Assembly (NCBI RefSeq): GCF_009827335.1
Contig: NZ_WTYH01000001.1
Coordinates: 372,001 to 436,000 of the forward strand
DNA: 64,000 nucleotides
Direction of reading: 5' to 3'
Source of the DNA: Aurantiacibacter arachoides
GTDB lineage: Bacteria; Pseudomonadota; Alphaproteobacteria; Sphingomonadales; Sphingomonadaceae
The position numbers were made by a program, and so were the translations under genes. A model generated the notes under the pieces. That model saw only the letters and a list, made by a program, of their open reading frames with translations, ran no database searches and was not told where the DNA came from. Below are positions 1 to 8,172 of this stretch, one piece after another (position 1 is the first letter of the stretch; each line of letters starts with the position of its first letter).

Positions 1-1008
1 ATCACTCGCGCCGCACTGATGCCCGATGCCAGCCCGCCGCTGGATCACCCGGCGCGCATCCAGTTCACGGCGCAAAGCGGCAAGCCGGACCTGTGGGTGC
101 ACCCGCTGGCGGCGGCGACCGTCGATCTGCAGGGCCAGCAACTCGCCGAGATTGCGCTGATGTGCGAGGCGGGCGCGCGCGCCATTGCCACCGGGCGCCG
201 GTGGATCGGAGATTCCGGCGTTATGCTGCGGTTGCTGCAATACGCCGCCATGCTCGACCTGGTGGTGGTGACCCATTCGGAGGACGCAGGCCTCGCTGGC
301 AATGCGGCAGCCACCGCGGGCGAGATGGCGACCCGCCTCGGCCTGCCGAGCGCGCCTGCGGAGGCCGAGGCCCTGGCGCTGGCGCGCGACATCGCGCTGG
401 CGGAGAAGAGCGGCGCGCGGCTCCATGCCCGGCAGGTGACGACGCGCGCGGGGCTGGCCCTCGTCCGCGCGGCCAAGGCGCGCGGCGTGGCGATCACGGC
501 GGGGGTGACGCCCGCGCACTTCATGCTGTCCGACCTGGCGCTCGCCAATTTCCGCACCTTTGCCCGTCTCTCCCCGCCGCTGAGGAGCGAGGACGACCGG
601 CAGGCGGTGATCGAGGCCGTGGCCGACGGCACGATCGATGTCATCGCCAGCGGTCACGACCCGCGCGGGCCGGAGGACAAGAACCTGCCCTTCGCCGACG
701 CCGCGCCGGGCATGGCGGGGGCCGAGACGCTGCTCGCCATGACGCTGACGCTGGTGCGTGACGAGGTGATCGACCTGCCGCGCGCCTTTGACCTGCTCGC
801 CCGCAACCCCGCGCGCCTGCTGGGCGTCGAGGCGGGCGAACTGGCCGCGGGCAAGGAGGCGGACATGCTCGTGCTCGACCAGCACGCGCCGTGGGTGGTC
901 GACAGCCGCGAGATGGCGGCAGCGGCGGGCAACACGCCGTTCGACCGCCAGCCGGTCGAGGGCAGGGTGGTCGCCTTGTTCAAGGGAGGCGTGCGCATCG
1001 ATGAATGA
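1..1008 (+). CDS. pyrX: Dihydroorotase-like protein, probably non-catalytic (PyrX/PyrC' type), 5' end outside window
   Basis: The reading frame is open from the first base, so the N-terminus, including the region of the HxH metal motif, is missing. What remains is an amidohydrolase barrel typical of class I dihydroorotases. Several metal or catalytic positions look replaced. The second Asp of the usual DDG is Gly (IATGRRW), the His of HVST is Gln (ARQVTT), and the Asp of TDHAPH is Gly (SGHDPRG). Only the His of THSED is kept. This resembles the inactive homologue that Pseudomonas uses as a structural partner of aspartate carbamoyltransferase (pyrB), which would be expected just upstream. It overlaps the next gene by 8 nt. 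The family is certain; the lack of activity is inferred from motif comparison. Confidence 0.8.
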   Translation: MTRAALMPDASPPLDHPARIQFTAQSGKPDLWVHPLAAATVDLQGQQLAEIALMCEAGARAIATGRRWIGDSGVMLRLLQYAAMLDLVVVTHSEDAGLAGNAAATAGEMATRLGLPSAPAEAEALALARDIALAEKSGARLHARQVTTRAGLALVRAAKARGVAITAGVTPAHFMLSDLALANFRTFARLSPPLRSEDDRQAVIEAVADGTIDVIASGHDPRGPEDKNLPFADAAPGMAGAETLLAMTLTLVRDEVIDLPRAFDLLARNPARLLGVEAGELAAGKEADMLVLDQHAPWVVDSREMAAAAGNTPFDRQPVEGRVVALFKGGVRIDE

Positions 1009-1759
1009 CTTTTCGGGCAAGACCGCGCTGGTGACCGGCGCGGCGCAGGGCATTGGCGCGGCCTGCGTGGCCGCGCTGGCCGAGGCGGGCGTGGCCCGGC
1101 TGGTGCTGGTCGATCTGGACGCCGCGGCGCTCGATGCGCTGACGGTCCCGTGCGAGATCGTGCGCCTGTCGGGCGACGTGACGGACGAGGCGTTGTGGAC
1201 GCGGGTCGAAGACGCCTGCGGCCCGCTCGACCTTGCCGTGCTCAACGCCGGGATCGCGGGCACGCCCGCCCTGCTCGCCGACATGACCTATGCCGACTGG
1301 CGCCGCGTGGTCTCTGTGAACCTCGACGGACTGTTCCTGTCGCTGCGCAGCGCCATGAAGCTGGCCAACAGGGGCGCGGCCATGGTGCTGACGGCCTCTG
1401 TCGCGGGGGTGAAGGCGGAGCCGGGCACCGGGCCCTATGGCGCTTCCAAGGCTGCGGTTCTCCACCTGGCGAAGATCGCCGCGAAGGAAGGCGCGCGGCG
1501 GCGCATCCGCGTCAATGCCATCGCGCCGGGCGGGGTGGATACGGCGATCTGGGACGCTGTGCCGATGTTCACCGATCTGGTTGCAAAGCACCAGGGCGAC
1601 CGGGCCGGCGCGATGGCGGAAATGGCCAGCTTCGCCACGCCGATGGGCCGCTTCCAGACGGCGGAGGAAATCGCCGCGCAGGTGCTGTTCCTGCTGTCGG
1701 GCGCGGCGGGCACGATCACCGGCACCGCTCTGGTCACCGATGGCGGCTATTCGCTGTAA
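1001..1759 (+). CDS. Short-chain dehydrogenase/reductase (SDR family)
   Basis: A 252-residue classical SDR. It has the nucleotide-binding TGAAQGIG motif near residue 11, the NAGIAG motif near residue 80, and a YGASK catalytic Tyr-Lys pair near residue 147 preceded by Ser in the TASVAG strand. The C-terminus ends with the common TDGGYSL. It probably oxidises or reduces a small alcohol or ketone with NAD(P); the substrate cannot be told. The start at 1001 sits about 12 nt after a GGGAGG ribosome site and overlaps the end of the dihydroorotase-like gene, so the two are probably co-transcribed. No pathway link to pyrimidine synthesis is evident. Confidence 0.85.
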   Translation: MNDFSGKTALVTGAAQGIGAACVAALAEAGVARLVLVDLDAAALDALTVPCEIVRLSGDVTDEALWTRVEDACGPLDLAVLNAGIAGTPALLADMTYADWRRVVSVNLDGLFLSLRSAMKLANRGAAMVLTASVAGVKAEPGTGPYGASKAAVLHLAKIAAKEGARRRIRVNAIAPGGVDTAIWDAVPMFTDLVAKHQGDRAGAMAEMASFATPMGRFQTAEEIAAQVLFLLSGAAGTITGTALVTDGGYSL

Positions 1760-1765
1760 TCACAG

Positions 1766-1798
1766 GAAAACGCCCCCTTCCGGTGCGGGAAGGAGGCG
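1766..1798 (-). terminator. Rho-independent terminator for the SPOR/TPR lipoprotein gene
   Basis: An 11-bp stem (arms 1771-1781 and 1788-1798) lies between convergent stop codons. Read leftward, the single mismatch becomes a G-U pair and the stem is followed by TTTTCC. It therefore fits best as the minus-strand terminator. Confidence 0.65.
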
Positions 1799-1824
1799 CG
1801 CAATTCCTGACAGGGTGATGGAGC

Positions 1825-3342
1825 CTAGCGGCTGGCGAGCCGCACCGGGCCGCGGTCGATGGCACCGGGCAGCGGGCTGTTGGCGGCCCAGCTGATGCAG
1901 CCGTCTCCGCCGGTCGAGCTGACCCGGCCGCACATGGCGCGGCTGGATGCGCGATCGAACCCGCCTGCCGATACGCGCCAGTAGTTGCGGCCGCTCACCA
2001 CGGCCTGGGTGATGACCATCTCGCGATTCGCAAGCTCGGGATAGCGCGACTGGTATATGCTCCAGGCGCGGCGGGCACCCGCCTCGCTGGAGAAGCTGCC
2101 AAGCTGGACGAGATGCGTCGGATCGGCGGCTGCACCGGGGTTCGACGAGGCGGCAAGGCGCGGCTGCGCCAGCGCGGGTCGCTGCACGGCGGCTCGCGGA
2201 GCCTCCGCAACCTGCCGCTGGGCTACCGCCGCTGGAGCCGGGGCCGGAGCCGCAATCGGGGCGGGAGCCGCGTTGGCCTGGCTGCGCGCCGGGGCTTCCT
2301 GCGCGCCTGCCCGGCTGGCGAGGCGCATGGTGTCGGTCGCGGCGGCGGCCAGCGAACCGCCCGAAGGCGCCTCCGCGGCGAAAGCCTGTGCAAAGCTCAC
2401 CGGAGCTGGCGCCGGCGCCGGCGCGGGAGCCGGAGCGGCAGCCTGCCGGGCGGTGTAACGGTCGTCCACCGGCGCGCCCACGGCGGGCAATTCGCTGCCC
2501 GAGGCGGGCACAGCGACGCGCATCGGCTGGGCCGGCGGCAGGGGAAGGGCGGCAGGCTCGGCATAGGCCTGGGCAGGCGCAAGCGCGGCTTCCATCGCCA
2601 GCTCCGCGTTACCGGGCGTATTGGCCAGGGCGAGGTGCATCGGCTGGCCGGCATCGCGCGCGCTGGCGGGCACGCCGAGCAGGCTGGCGATGCGCTGCTG
2701 GTAGGCATCGGCATGGGCCATCGTCGCCCATTCGCTCATCCGCGCGCCGACTTCGCCCGCAGGAATGTCCTGCGACGCCATCGTCCGCGCCTCGCGCCAG
2801 CGGCCGGCGACGGCGTAGGCATAGGCGAGGTTCTGGCGCGACTTGACGGTGTTGTCACCGCTGCGGATGGCGTTGGTAAGAATGTGGATGCCGCGTTCCG
2901 GCTGGCCGGAAAGGGCCAGCGCCAGGCCGAGGTCGGCGGGGGCGATCTGGCCTTCCCAGTCGGACAGGAGAGCAGACGCTTCGGCGAAACGCGCCTGGCC
3001 GTTCAGCGCCAGCGCCAGGCTCAATGCCGCACGCGGGCTGTTCTCGCCCAGCGCCATGGCATCCTCGAACGTGGTCGAGGCCGAGGCGAAGCGGCCCGAT
3101 TCCAGATAGGCGTTGCCCAGCGTCATGCGGTAGTGCGCATTGCGCGGGTCGGCGGCCACGGCGGCCTCGGCTGCCTGCACGGCGCGCGAGGTCTGGCCGT
3201 TCGCCAGGGCCTGCTGCGCTTCGGCGGCGGACACTTCGGCGCGCGGGGCGGCCGAGGTGGCACAGCCGCTCAACATTGCTGCGGTCATCGCGGTCGACAG
3301 GCCGAGGGCGATGAGGTTGTTGCGCTTTTGCGGTTCGTACAT
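1825..3342 (-). CDS. SPOR-domain lipoprotein with TPR repeats
   Basis: A 505-residue exported protein. The N-terminus is a lipoprotein signal ending in MLSGC, with the lipidated Cys at residue 27. Residues about 40-210 form TPR-like helical pairs (for example NAHYRMTLGNAYLESGRF). A long Ala/Pro-rich linker follows, then a C-terminal SPOR domain (THLVQLGSFSSEAGARRAW) at about residues 410-485. SPOR domains bind denuded septal peptidoglycan, so a role in division or wall remodelling at the outer membrane is likely. The gene starts 13 nt after the stop of the RHH-like gene, with AAAAGGG as ribosome site, and looks like the last gene of the parA-like unit. Confidence 0.8.
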   Translation of the reverse strand: MYEPQKRNNLIALGLSTAMTAAMLSGCATSAAPRAEVSAAEAQQALANGQTSRAVQAAEAAVAADPRNAHYRMTLGNAYLESGRFASASTTFEDAMALGENSPRAALSLALALNGQARFAEASALLSDWEGQIAPADLGLALALSGQPERGIHILTNAIRSGDNTVKSRQNLAYAYAVAGRWREARTMASQDIPAGEVGARMSEWATMAHADAYQQRIASLLGVPASARDAGQPMHLALANTPGNAELAMEAALAPAQAYAEPAALPLPPAQPMRVAVPASGSELPAVGAPVDDRYTARQAAAPAPAPAPAPAPVSFAQAFAAEAPSGGSLAAAATDTMRLASRAGAQEAPARSQANAAPAPIAAPAPAPAAVAQRQVAEAPRAAVQRPALAQPRLAASSNPGAAADPTHLVQLGSFSSEAGARRAWSIYQSRYPELANREMVITQAVVSGRNYWRVSAGGFDRASSRAMCGRVSSTGGDGCISWAANSPLPGAIDRGPVRLASR

Positions 3343-3355
3343 CGTATGACCCTTT

Positions 3356-3823
3356 TCAGGACTGCTTGGTGCCGCGCGCCATTTCGGCGGCGATTGCGTC
3401 GATCTCGGGGTGATCGGCCAGGAAACGATCCAGGGCCGCGGTTACCAGCGCCTGCGCGCTGCATCCGTGCATCGTTCCGGCGAGCCGGAGCTTCAGGTGA
3501 CGTTCCGCATCCAGCCGCAGGGTAAAGGCCTTGCGGGCCCGGGTGCGGCCCTTGGCCTGTTGCAAGGCAGCCGCGTTCATGCGGTCGGCGGCGAGGGGCA
3601 GCGCGACGACGGTGTCGTCTTCGTGGTCCCAGTCCTCACCCATGTCGTTCCAGCCGAGCGCGCTCTGGCTGGAGGCGAGTTCGTCGAGCTCGTCCGACAA
3701 TTCCGCCATGCGATCGTCCTGGCACAGCATCGCGCGCATGGCGGGCTTGGCCGTGCCTTTGCGCGCCAGCAACATCGGGCCGAGCGATGCGAAGGGTTTT
3801 GCCTGCGTGAAAGCGGTGCCCAT
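3356..3823 (-). CDS. Small protein with ribbon-helix-helix-like C-terminus, partner of ParA-like ATPase
   Basis: A 155-residue protein. Residues about 1-90 are low in recognisable structure, with an acidic segment around residues 57-70. Residues about 98-137 (KAFTLRLDAERHLKL, then a second helix ending LDRFLADHP) fit a ribbon-helix-helix fold: a short strand followed by two helices. Its ATG shares one base with the stop of the upstream ParA-like gene (TGATG), so translation is coupled. Small RHH proteins encoded right after ParA often act as the DNA-binding adaptor in segregation systems, which suggests the same here. The RHH assignment is from pattern only and needs a profile or structure check. 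Confidence 0.6.
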   Translation of the reverse strand: MGTAFTQAKPFASLGPMLLARKGTAKPAMRAMLCQDDRMAELSDELDELASSQSALGWNDMGEDWDHEDDTVVALPLAADRMNAAALQQAKGRTRARKAFTLRLDAERHLKLRLAGTMHGCSAQALVTAALDRFLADHPEIDAIAAEMARGTKQS

Positions 3824-4542
3824 CACTGCGCCACCCGGCGGCCGAAACCGCCCTGCTGCGTGCCGCGCTGCATGCCGGCCTGGGCGGCATGGCCCGGCGA
3901 GGCAAAGACGGTGCGGCGAAAGTTCTTTTCCAGCCGATCGGCGACGTAATGCCACAGCGCGGTGACTTCCTGTGCGGATCGGCCCGCGGGATCGACTTCC
4001 ATTACCGTGCGGCCGTCGATCATCGAGGCGGCGAAATCGGTGCGGTGGTGGATGGTGATGGGCGCAACGGTGCCGTGCTGGGACAGCGCGACGGCCGCTT
4101 CGCTGGTGATGCGGGCCTTGGGCGTGGCGGCATTCATCACGAAGATCAGCGGCTTGCCGGCGCGCTCGCACAGGTCGACGGTGGCACCCACGGCGCGCAG
4201 ATCGTGCGGGCTGGGGCGGGTCGGCACGACCATCAGCTCGGCCACGTTGATGACCGACTGGATGGCCATGGTAATGGCGGGCGGGGTGTCGATCACGGCC
4301 AGCTTGAAGCCCTGCTGCCGTAGGATCGCAAGGTCGTTGGCCAGGCGGGCTACCGTGGTCTGGGCAAAGGCGGGAAATTCCGCCTCGCGCTCGTTCCACC
4401 AGTCGGCGAGCGAGCCCTGCGGATCGATGTCGATGAGGACGACGGGACCGGCTCCGGCCCGCTGGGCCTGCACGGCGAGGTGCCCGGACAGGGTGGTCTT
4501 GCCCGAACCACCCTTCTGCGATGCCAATGCTAGAACGCGCAA
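3823..4542 (-). CDS. ParA/MinD-family ATPase
   Basis: A 239-residue cytosolic P-loop ATPase with a deviant Walker A motif (KGGSGKTT, signature Lys at residue 10), an IDIDPQGSL switch and DTPPA. These are the hallmarks of ParA-type positioning proteins. I place the start at a TTG (4542) because an AGGGGGAAAG ribosome site lies just upstream and the protein then begins MRVLALASQKGG, as family members usually do. A longer TTG start at 4575 is possible. No ParB with a parS-binding fold is nearby; the next gene encodes an RHH-like protein instead, followed by a SPOR lipoprotein. It could position a cell-wall or division factor rather than DNA. Confidence 0.8.
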   Translation of the reverse strand: MRVLALASQKGGSGKTTLSGHLAVQAQRAGAGPVVLIDIDPQGSLADWWNEREAEFPAFAQTTVARLANDLAILRQQGFKLAVIDTPPAITMAIQSVINVAELMVVPTRPSPHDLRAVGATVDLCERAGKPLIFVMNAATPKARITSEAAVALSQHGTVAPITIHHRTDFAASMIDGRTVMEVDPAGRSAQEVTALWHYVADRLEKNFRRTVFASPGHAAQAGMQRGTQQGGFGRRVAQ

Positions 4543-4796
4543 GGCTTTCCCCCTTAAAGTCTCTGACCCGGCCAAGTGCGATGTGCGGGCCTTCTGCGGA
4601 ACGGCTTCGCAGGATACCCTTTATTTTGAGTTAAACAGGCGCATCCGATTGTCAGGAAATTCGACAGCTACTCAGGGCCGCGGACGTTCGCCGTGCCCCG
4701 TTCCTGCAAATAATCGAGAGCCATAAACGCTTTGCTAACACGCCGTTTACTATGGCAGTCTGGCATCCGCACAGGGGTGCCCGGGGAAAACGACTT

Positions 4797-5960
4797 ATGG
4801 CGAGAGCGATCGCTCGATGGAACTGGGCAGCGGCTGCTGCTGCTGCCGCGCTGCTGGCTGGCACCGCGCCGCTCGGCGCGACCGTGCGTGACGGGGTGGA
4901 GGCGTGGAGCCGGGGCGACTATGCCGCCGCGGTCGCCCAGTGGCAGGCGCCCGCCGCCGCCGGCGACCCCGATGCCATGTTCAACCTGGGCCAGGCCTAT
5001 CGCCTTGGGCGGGGCGTGGTGCAGGACAACGCCCGCGCCGAAGACCTCTATCGCCGCGCGGCACAGGCCGGCCACGTGCAGGCGGCCGATACCTGGGGGC
5101 TGATGATGTTCCAGGACGGGCGGCGCGAACAGGCCCTGCCCTATGTGGAGGCGGCTGCCCGGCGCGGCGATCCGCGCGCACAGTACCTGATCGGCATCGC
5201 GCATTTCAACGGCGACCTCGTGCCGCTGGACTGGGAACGCGCCTATGCGCTGATGACGCTGGCCAATGCCTCGGGCCTGCCACAGGCCGCACCAGCGCTC
5301 GTGCAGATGGACACGCATATCCCTATCGAACAGCGCCAGGCCGGTGCCGCGCTGGCGCGGTCGCTGGAGGACGAGGCGCTGGCGGCACGGCAGGCGGAAC
5401 TCGCCGCGGCGGACCTGGCGGTGGAAGGCGGCGTGCCGCGCGCCGGCGGATCGGTTTCGGCGCCCACCCTTGCCAATGCGCCCGCACCACGTGCCGACCA
5501 GACGGTGACGGTATCGCCCTCGGTTGCCGCGGCCCGCGCCGCGGTCGAGCAGGCGCGGCAGGCCACGGGCACCGCCAGCCCGGCAGAGGCCGGCGCAAGC
5601 TTTGCCAATGCCGCGCCGGTCACGATCGCGCCCACGCCGCGCCCCGAACCGGCGCCAGCCCGGGTGGCACGCATTCCCGACGCCGCCACCGCCGTGGTAT
5701 CCGCGCCGGTACCGGCCGCAACCCAGCGCAGCGGGCCCTGGCGCGTGCAGCTTGGCGCGTTTGGTGTCGCCGGCAATGCCGAACGGTTGTGGGCGCGCGT
5801 CGCGTCCCGGCCCGAGGTCGCGGGACGCGAACGCCTGTTGCTTCCCACCGGCCGGGTCACGCGACTGCAGGCCGCTGGCTATGCCAGCCAGGGTGACGCG
5901 CAGGCCGCCTGCAACGGCCTGCGGCGCGCCGGGTTCGAGTGCCTTGTGACCCGCAACTGA
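4797..5960 (+). CDS. Sel1-repeat protein with C-terminal SPOR domain
   Basis: A 387-residue exported protein. The start at 4797 gives an Ala-rich signal peptide with probable cleavage after PLGA. An upstream ATG at 4752 would spoil the signal. Residues about 30-170 carry Sel1-type repeats (GDPDAMFNLGQAYRLGRGV; GDPRAQYLIGIAHFNG). An Ala/Pro-rich linker leads to a SPOR domain (GPWRVQLGAFG to the C-terminus). It lies divergent from the ParA/RHH/SPOR unit across a 254-bp gap. Two SPOR proteins with helical-repeat domains side by side suggest a shared envelope or septum function. Confidence 0.8.
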   Translation: MARAIARWNWAAAAAAAALLAGTAPLGATVRDGVEAWSRGDYAAAVAQWQAPAAAGDPDAMFNLGQAYRLGRGVVQDNARAEDLYRRAAQAGHVQAADTWGLMMFQDGRREQALPYVEAAARRGDPRAQYLIGIAHFNGDLVPLDWERAYALMTLANASGLPQAAPALVQMDTHIPIEQRQAGAALARSLEDEALAARQAELAAADLAVEGGVPRAGGSVSAPTLANAPAPRADQTVTVSPSVAAARAAVEQARQATGTASPAEAGASFANAAPVTIAPTPRPEPAPARVARIPDAATAVVSAPVPAATQRSGPWRVQLGAFGVAGNAERLWARVASRPEVAGRERLLLPTGRVTRLQAAGYASQGDAQAACNGLRRAGFECLVTRN

Positions 5961-5994
5961 TCGGCTAAGGCGTGCCGATCCACAAGGGCGCGCC

Positions 5995-7293
5995 ATGACT
6001 TCCGACAGAATCGATCCCATTCCCGCGCCACCCCCCGCGGCAATGCCCGCTCCATCGCCCAGGCCCCTGGCGCAGGGCGATCGGATAGCGGCGCTCGACG
6101 TCGTGCGGGGTTTCGCCGTGCTGGGCATCCTGCTCGCGAACATCACCGCCTTTGCCCACATGCGCGCCGCCTATTACTGGCCGCCCGCGTTGCCAGGCGG
6201 GGCGACGGCATCCGACGCATGGCTGTGGCTGGTGCAATTCGTGCTGGTCGACGGCAAGATGCGCGGCCTGTTCGCCCTGCTGTTCGGCGCCGGCCTCGCC
6301 CTGTTTGCCGAGCGGGCGCAGGGCGTGCGCGGCATGGGGTTGCAGGCCCGCCGGCTTGGCTGGCTGGCGCTGTTCGGTGCTTTGCACTTCGTGTTCCTGT
6401 TCGACGGCGACATCCTGCTGACCTACGCGGTGGCGGGCCTGCTCGTGCTGTTCGTGGTGCGCGGCGAGATGAACATGCTGGTGCTTGGATCGATCTGGGC
6501 CGTCGTCGGTGCAGTGGCAATGGGGGCGAGCTACCTGGCGCTGGCTCTGCTGGAAATACGGACAGGCACGATGCCGCCCGGTGACGCGTGGGTGCAGGTG
6601 CAGGACGCATGGCAGAGCCGCCTCGCCGAATACGCGAGCCAGGCGCAGGTCCACGTATCGGGCAGCTATGCCGACATCGTCACCATGCGCCTCGCCGAAT
6701 TGTCCGCGCATGTCGAAAGTTCGATTTCGATCGTGCTTTTCGAAACCATCCCGCTGATGTTGATCGGCATCGGCCTTTATCGGACGGGACTGTTCACCGA
6801 CCCGGCCACGCGCCAGCGCTGGCGCAAGGCTGCCTGGATCGCGGTGTTGGCAGGGTGCGGCGTCCTGCTGGTGACCGGGCTGGCGGTTGCCGTGCGCGGC
6901 TTTCCCATATTCCAGACCCAGTTCGCCTTTTACGGGGTGGCTGGCATTGCCAACATACCCGTCGTGGTGGGGGCCATGGTGCTGCTGACCGACTGGGCGG
7001 AGCGGGCGCGGACAAGCTGGCTGGCCGAACGGCTTGGCATGGCAGGACGCATGGCGTTCAGCAATTACGTGGGCACGTCGCTGGTAATGATGCTGATCTT
7101 CGATGGCTGGGCTGGCGGCCGTTATGGCACCATGCACCGCGCCGAGTTGATGGCAGCGGTGGCGCTTGGCTGGGCGCTGATGCTGACGTTCTCCCGCCTC
7201 TGGCTGGCGCGGTTCCGCTATGGCCCGCTCGAATGGCTGTGGCGTTGCCTTACGTATTGGCAGGTGTTCCCGATCCGTCGCGAGCACGTTTGA
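5995..7293 (+). CDS. DUF418 family multi-pass membrane protein
   Basis: A 432-residue inner-membrane protein with about ten hydrophobic helices. It opens with the family pattern ALDVVRGFAVLGILLANITAF, and a C-terminal DUF418 region includes MAFSNYVGTSL and a final RFRYGPLEWLWR. Relatives such as YeiB are poorly understood and are sometimes placed near acyltransferase-like transporters. The TGA stop lies inside the first Fur-like palindrome of the next gene. Family assignment is firm; function is unknown. Confidence 0.8.
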   Translation: MTSDRIDPIPAPPPAAMPAPSPRPLAQGDRIAALDVVRGFAVLGILLANITAFAHMRAAYYWPPALPGGATASDAWLWLVQFVLVDGKMRGLFALLFGAGLALFAERAQGVRGMGLQARRLGWLALFGALHFVFLFDGDILLTYAVAGLLVLFVVRGEMNMLVLGSIWAVVGAVAMGASYLALALLEIRTGTMPPGDAWVQVQDAWQSRLAEYASQAQVHVSGSYADIVTMRLAELSAHVESSISIVLFETIPLMLIGIGLYRTGLFTDPATRQRWRKAAWIAVLAGCGVLLVTGLAVAVRGFPIFQTQFAFYGVAGIANIPVVVGAMVLLTDWAERARTSWLAERLGMAGRMAFSNYVGTSLVMMLIFDGWAGGRYGTMHRAELMAAVALGWALMLTFSRLWLARFRYGPLEWLWRCLTYWQVFPIRREHV

Positions 7294-7306
7294 GAATCTT
7301 TCGCAA
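7290..7306. promoter_or_regulatory. Fur-box-like palindrome 1 upstream of bfd
   Basis: Two 7-base arms, TTGAGAA and TTCGCAA, are separated by TCT and pair at six of seven positions. The pattern matches iron-responsive Fur operators in proteobacteria. The site overlaps the stop codon of the DUF418 gene and precedes bfd, an iron-mobilisation gene, which supports the reading. Confidence 0.55.
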
Positions 7307-7312
7307 TAGGGT

Positions 7313-7339
7313 TGCTAATGCGATTTGTTCGCAGTAGCA
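7313..7339. promoter_or_regulatory. Fur-box-like palindrome 2 upstream of bfd
   Basis: A 27-bp inverted repeat with 12-base arms (left TGCTAATGCGAT, right TTCGCAGTAGCA) matching at 10 of 12 positions. Its core, TGCGA...TTCGCA, resembles the first palindrome 6 bp upstream. Paired sites in front of bfd suggest dimer-of-dimers Fur binding. Confidence 0.55.
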
Positions 7340-7371
7340 TCGCCCTTCATCGCACGGGAGATTCGCGGCCA

Positions 7372-7560
7372 ATGTTTATCTGCATCTGCAACGCGATCCG
7401 TGAATGCGACGTCCGGCGCGCGGCGCTTGCGGCGAATGGTGACGCCGAGGCGGTCTACGCCATGCTGGGAAAGCGCCCGCAGTGCCGCCAGTGCCTCGAC
7501 GATGCGGACGCGTTCATTATGGACGAGCGCCGCAGAGCGCGCGTCCCCGTCGCGGCCTGA
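7372..7560 (+). CDS. bfd: Bacterioferritin-associated ferredoxin
   Basis: A 62-residue [2Fe-2S] protein of the BFD family. The four cluster cysteines are visible as CICN near the N-terminus and CRQC near residue 42. Bfd reduces ferric iron stored in bacterioferritin so that it can be released. The start at 7372 follows a GGGAG ribosome site. Bacterioferritin itself is encoded 64 bp downstream. The two palindromes upstream suggest repression by Fur when iron is plentiful, which is the usual rule for bfd. Confidence 0.9.
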   Translation: MFICICNAIRECDVRRAALAANGDAEAVYAMLGKRPQCRQCLDDADAFIMDERRRARVPVAA

Positions 7561-7569
7561 TCTTTCGCG

Positions 7570-7584
7570 CGACCCGCCGGGTCG
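7570..7584 (+). promoter_or_regulatory. Short hairpin between bfd and bfr
   Basis: CGACCC and GGGTCG pair perfectly around a 3-base loop in the 64-bp spacer. No U-tract follows, so it is more likely a processing or partial attenuation element than a terminator. Confidence 0.3.
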
Positions 7585-7624
7585 GATAGGCTAGGGTCCA
7601 GATCCGGACAAACAGGAGCACCCG

Positions 7625-8146
7625 ATGAAGGGCGACGAAAAGGTCATCGAATATCTCAACCGCGCGCTCACCAACGAGCTGACGGCGGTGAACCAGTATT
7701 GGCTGCATTATCGCATCCTGGATAACTGGGGCATCACGAAGCTGGCCGAATACGAACGCCACGAATCAATCGACGAGATGAAGCACGCCGACTGGCTGGC
7801 CGACCGGATCCTGTTTCTCGGCGGCCTTCCCAATTTCCAGGCCCTGCACAAGCTGCGGATCGGCGAAACCGTCGAGGAAATCCTCAAGGCCGATCTGGCG
7901 GTGGAGCACGATGCGATCCCCCTGCTGAAAGAGGCGGCCGCCTATTGCCAGTCGGTGCGTGACTTCACCACGGGCCAGCTGTTCGAAAGCATCCTTGCCA
8001 GCGAGGAAGAACATGTCGACTTCATCGACAAGCAGCTTGACCTGATCGCGCGGACCGGCATTCAGAACTACATCCAGCTCAACGCCCATCCGGCTGGTGA
8101 GGAACAGGGCAAGCCCGGTTGGGCCAAGCCTGTCGTGATCGAATAA
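7625..8146 (+). CDS. bfr: Bacterioferritin
   Basis: A 173-residue haem-containing ferritin that stores iron as a 24-subunit shell. The ferroxidase residues are present in order: Glu in TNELTAVNQYW, Glu and His in HESIDEMKHAD, Glu in LAVEHDAI, and Glu and His in SEEEHVDF. The Met of IDEMKHA is the expected haem ligand. The C-terminus has about 15 residues beyond the usual length (GEEQGKPGWAKP). AGGAG precedes the ATG. It forms an iron-storage and release pair with bfd. Confidence 0.93.
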   Translation: MKGDEKVIEYLNRALTNELTAVNQYWLHYRILDNWGITKLAEYERHESIDEMKHADWLADRILFLGGLPNFQALHKLRIGETVEEILKADLAVEHDAIPLLKEAAAYCQSVRDFTTGQLFESILASEEEHVDFIDKQLDLIARTGIQNYIQLNAHPAGEEQGKPGWAKPVVIE

Positions 8147-8172
8147 GGCCGCGGCGGCAGCGGCCAGCGAGG

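Noticed and set aside
2210..2600. Ala/Pro-rich repeats as a CRISPR-like or satellite array
   Set aside because: They encode the linker of the SPOR lipoprotein in frame and lack regular spacers.
3356..4399. A 347-residue version of the RHH-like protein
   Set aside because: The upstream part is a shadow frame of the ParA-like gene. The ATG at 3823 is coupled to its stop.
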